Shown here one piece after another: positions 61,460 to 64,000 of a DNA stretch of 64,000 bases (the stretch's first letter is position 1; each line of letters starts with the position of its first letter). The notes below the pieces were generated by a model that made no database searches, had not been told where the DNA came from, and saw only the letters and a program-made list of their open reading frames with translations. The position numbers and the translations under genes were made by a program. Origin of the DNA: Siphonodentalium dalli (taxonomy: Eukaryota; Mollusca; Scaphopoda; Gadilida; Siphonodentaliidae); NCBI GenBank assembly GCA_032622095.1, contig CP136066.1, positions 104,987,319-105,051,318 of the forward strand, in the 5' to 3' direction.

Positions 61460-62045
61460 ATGTACAACCCACCCATTACCTCAGTCACTCCATATTTACA
61501 TAAACACAACACAAATGACAACATAGTCACCCACTTTATACACGTACACCTGATCATACAGCCATACTTGGTTATACCCATACATACCACAAACGACGAT
61601 ACAGCCACGAGTCACCATGTATGAACACCAGGTATACACATACACCCGACACATGGCCATATAGTCACTCTATGTATACATATTCACTGCATTCACGATC
61701 ATACGGTCACGCGTTGTATACCTATTCACCTCACCGTGGACTATACAGCCACTACATGTATACTTATTCGCATATCCATTACCATAGAGTAAATCCAGTT
61801 ATACATATGCACATCACCAATGGTGAGCCCTTCCAGATATACCAATACCCGCACATACAACATCTCATAAGTTCCACACTTGCCATAATCATGATCATGC
61901 ATCTACTACCCATACACCATCAATGATAACACATCCACAACATATATAAATATACAACCCGCCGTTGCCAACAGGGCACTCCCCATATACCCACACATCA
62001 TCCATGACCATACAATAACTCGCGGTATACCTATTATCCTCATCT
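61460..62045 (-). repeat. Core repeats, right half (opposite orientation)
   Basis: The same monomers reverse-complemented (ATAGTCACTC, GTATACATATTCAC, GGCCATATAGTC). This half is about 1 kb shorter than the left half. Between them, 61336-61459 holds a poly-C tract and unique sequence. Confidence 0.75.
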
Positions 62046-63435
62046 ACGACCATAGAGTAACTCCCTGGCTGTCATCTTGGCTTCCACCCTGTATCCAGTT
62101 GATAAATTTTTATCATAATGGGCCAGACTATACCCACATCTCATGGTTCATCTCAGTTCCGTCTCAAAGTTCTGCCCATTTCCTTTCAATAATATGGCCA
62201 TAATCACAAAAGAGGTTATCCGCAAAATTCCATACTGCAACTTTAAAATGAATTTGTCATGCCCCATACGGAACTAGGATAAACATAATAGAACATAGTT
62301 GTCAGTTAATTAACTAACAGGTATAATAACCAAGTGAGTCACAATTTGCTACCTTTTCGGATAACGCAGAGAATAATTTTCTGGATATGTGTAAAAAATT
62401 TACTTTTTACAAATTTGGTTGCCATTTTGGAAGCCATCTTGAGCAATTTAGTCTATAAACACCATACTGTGACACATTTAAGATAGGTCAAAACAATAAA
62501 CACATTTGATACCAAAGGTAGTTGCATTTTATTTGAAAAAATGGTCGAACCTTGAAAAGTGATTTTTTGCCGATATATATGTCAAGTTTGTGAGAGAAAA
62601 ATCCAATATACCTGGTGATGTCAGTGGTGACAATAGTAACAATGACACATGGTGTATCAGACATGTTAGTATTCAATGTATAGAATACAGATTAGCCAAT
62701 GTTATACATCAACCACAACTTGTAAGCAATTGCATGACACCCTGGTGCAATATTTACAATTTTCCATATTTTGGCGGCCATTTTGAGCCAAGGTAAGATT
62801 TTTGGTTCCAGAGAATTGGAATATTTATAGGTAATGATATGCCTCACTTGCATTACAATTTTCTTTTCATTTCTAGTTGAAATGTGACTAGAATCCCAAT
62901 TGTGATATTTTTGTAAAATTTTGTACCGCGTTCTGTAAAATCGAATTTTTGACGGATTGGAAGGGGTTAGGGCCCCAATAATTGCATATTTAATTGCTCC
63001 AATGATCGGTTAATATACAAAACACAAAATAAAGTTGCATTACTCAACCAGTTCCAAACAGCAGGAAATGAACTAGAAGATATTTGTTAAAAAATGTCAT
63101 ATTTTCAACTTCCGGCGGCCATATTGGCGGCCATCTTATGATAATTTAGATATGTTTTGGCCCAAATGAACCGTGGTCACCTCCCAACTATAATTGTATT
63201 GAGAAATCTGTGAGAAGATGCGATTTTCACAAGAAAAGGATAGCATAAACCACCCAACCCAAAAACTGAGATTTTCAAAAAGGTCAAGGTCAAATTGAAG
63301 GTCAAGGTGACCTCCAAAATCTGGAACCAGCCAGTTTAGTGATACTCACCAACCACTTAACAAATTCTGAAAGTTTGGCGCTTCTATCACAAAGTGAACG
63401 ATTTTTATGTTTTCCTGTAATTATCCCCCCCCACT

Positions 63436-64000
63436 ACCACAATTACGGCGATGACGATGATGCCCAGAGTGTGCTGATGACCAAAGAGCATTATGTGTAA
63501 ATACATTGTCATATGTGTTATTTCCTATGTATTATTTAATTTAGACAAATAAATATGTTTAAACTAAACTAAATACATTGTCAACTCTAATGATGCGTGT
63601 TAATTCACGATTGAGATCATTAACGCATTACATATTCCACACAGAGGCGTCATCACTGACGGTCCTATACTAAAACCAGACCACATCCGACGGTACCCTT
63701 ACCACATCGTCCCGATGGGTCCGATCGAGATGGAGCGGGCACTAGATCGTGCATAATATACCTGTATGTACCAAAGTTCCAACCCCCAAGTCGATATCAC
63801 AAGTGGAAACGGCACTGTTAATCCCTAACTTGCGGCCGGTTCCGCCAGGTACGCAAAATTTTAAAAAAGACGCCGACGGCACATCTCCTATCTGACCACG
63901 GAAAGGGACATCATGTCATGCAGCGAATACCCCCTCTGTATGCATGGCCGATCGGGCATGTTGCTAGCTATACCGTAAGTGAATATACATCAACCCTTTC
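63436..64000. other. Unannotated right edge
   Basis: Contains a GACGATGATG remnant, an AATAAA at about 63550, and a short open stretch after CACACAG at 63645 that stops at 63755-63757. A consensus donor GTAAGT lies at 63975, but no single open frame links that acceptor to it. No gene is claimed. Confidence 0.4.

Larger units (their letters stand above)
58342..63435. mobile_element. Palindromic foldback-type element, about 5.1 kb
   Basis: Two inverted arms of about 1.37 kb (about 58342-59707 and 62045-63435) enclose a core of degenerate short repeats. The outer ends read TA-GTGGGGGGGATA and TATCCCCCCCCAC-TA, so a TA target duplication (58340-58341, 63436-63437) is plausible. Paired blocks outward to inward: AATCGTTCACTTTGTGATAG; GGTCACCTTGACCTTCAATT; a block with two GGCCGCC motifs; CATCGTCAAAAATATTGGAC-like; AAATGGGCAGAACTTTGAGA; GCCAGGGAGTTACTCTATG. 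The arms differ by scattered substitutions and indels. No transposase frame is present. Long inverted ends with internal satellite resemble foldback/Galileo-type elements; the superfamily is not resolved. Confidence 0.85.

Noticed and set aside
59737-62045. Numerous 60-100-codon frames in the palindromic core
   Set aside because: They fall in degenerate short repeats, overlap on both strands and show no domain.
1-64000. tRNA, rRNA or snRNA genes
   Set aside because: I looked for tRNA B-box-like motifs and cloverleaf arms, and for rRNA-like blocks; candidates such as GGTTCCTCGACTCGAATC in the MITE lack the rest of a tRNA.

Overview
This window is eukaryotic nuclear DNA, most likely from a marine invertebrate. 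It is AT-rich and rich in microsatellites, long poly-C/poly-G tracts and non-autonomous transposons, and it carries a spliced gene. I cannot name the species. Only one gene is well supported: a globin on the + strand whose visible residues look most like the globin X / neuroglobin group. Two of its exons are present, at 7029-7254 (helices from the B/C boundary through the distal and proximal histidines to G6) and 57410-57544 (G7 to the C-terminus and stop codon). They are joined by an intron of about 50.2 kb. Both splice junctions sit at the classic globin positions: phase 2 at B12.2 and phase 0 at G7.0. The first exon or exons (A and B helices) were not found and probably lie upstream of the window.

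The intron is the main feature. From 8070 to 54077 it holds 19 head-to-tail copies of a unit of about 2.4 kb. Every unit begins with the same TTAA-flanked, piggyBac-type MITE and the array also ends with a MITE, so the structure is (MITE-spacer)x19-MITE. This suggests a tandem macrosatellite that grew by unequal exchange between MITE copies. The array has clear internal structure: divergent edge units, a sharp change of state between units 10 and 11, local subfamilies (units 4-6, 7-8, 11-12), a three-unit offset duplication (units 14-15 reappearing as 17-18), and one recent 592-bp TTAA MITE insertion in unit 17 whose empty site can be read in the other units.

Left flank (1-7028): a 70-bp triplication, a 32-bp minisatellite of about 32 copies, three copies of a 150-230-bp dispersed repeat, a solitary copy of the array MITE (4715-5138) and a complete 1145-bp hAT-like element with a perfect 8-bp target duplication (5737-6881). 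Right part of the intron (54078-57409): a truncated inverted MITE, Helitron-like ends, and three hairpin or foldback structures. Immediately after the globin stop codon lies about 0.8 kb of degenerate GAT trinucleotide repeat, followed by a 5.1-kb palindromic element (58342-63435) with inverted arms of about 1.4 kb around degenerate short repeats.

Apart from the globin exons, the open reading frames here are by-products of repeats (poly-Asn from TTG runs, poly-His/poly-Met from GAT runs, Thr/Arg/Pro-rich frames from the minisatellite). I see no tRNA, rRNA, CRISPR or bacterial gene organisation.
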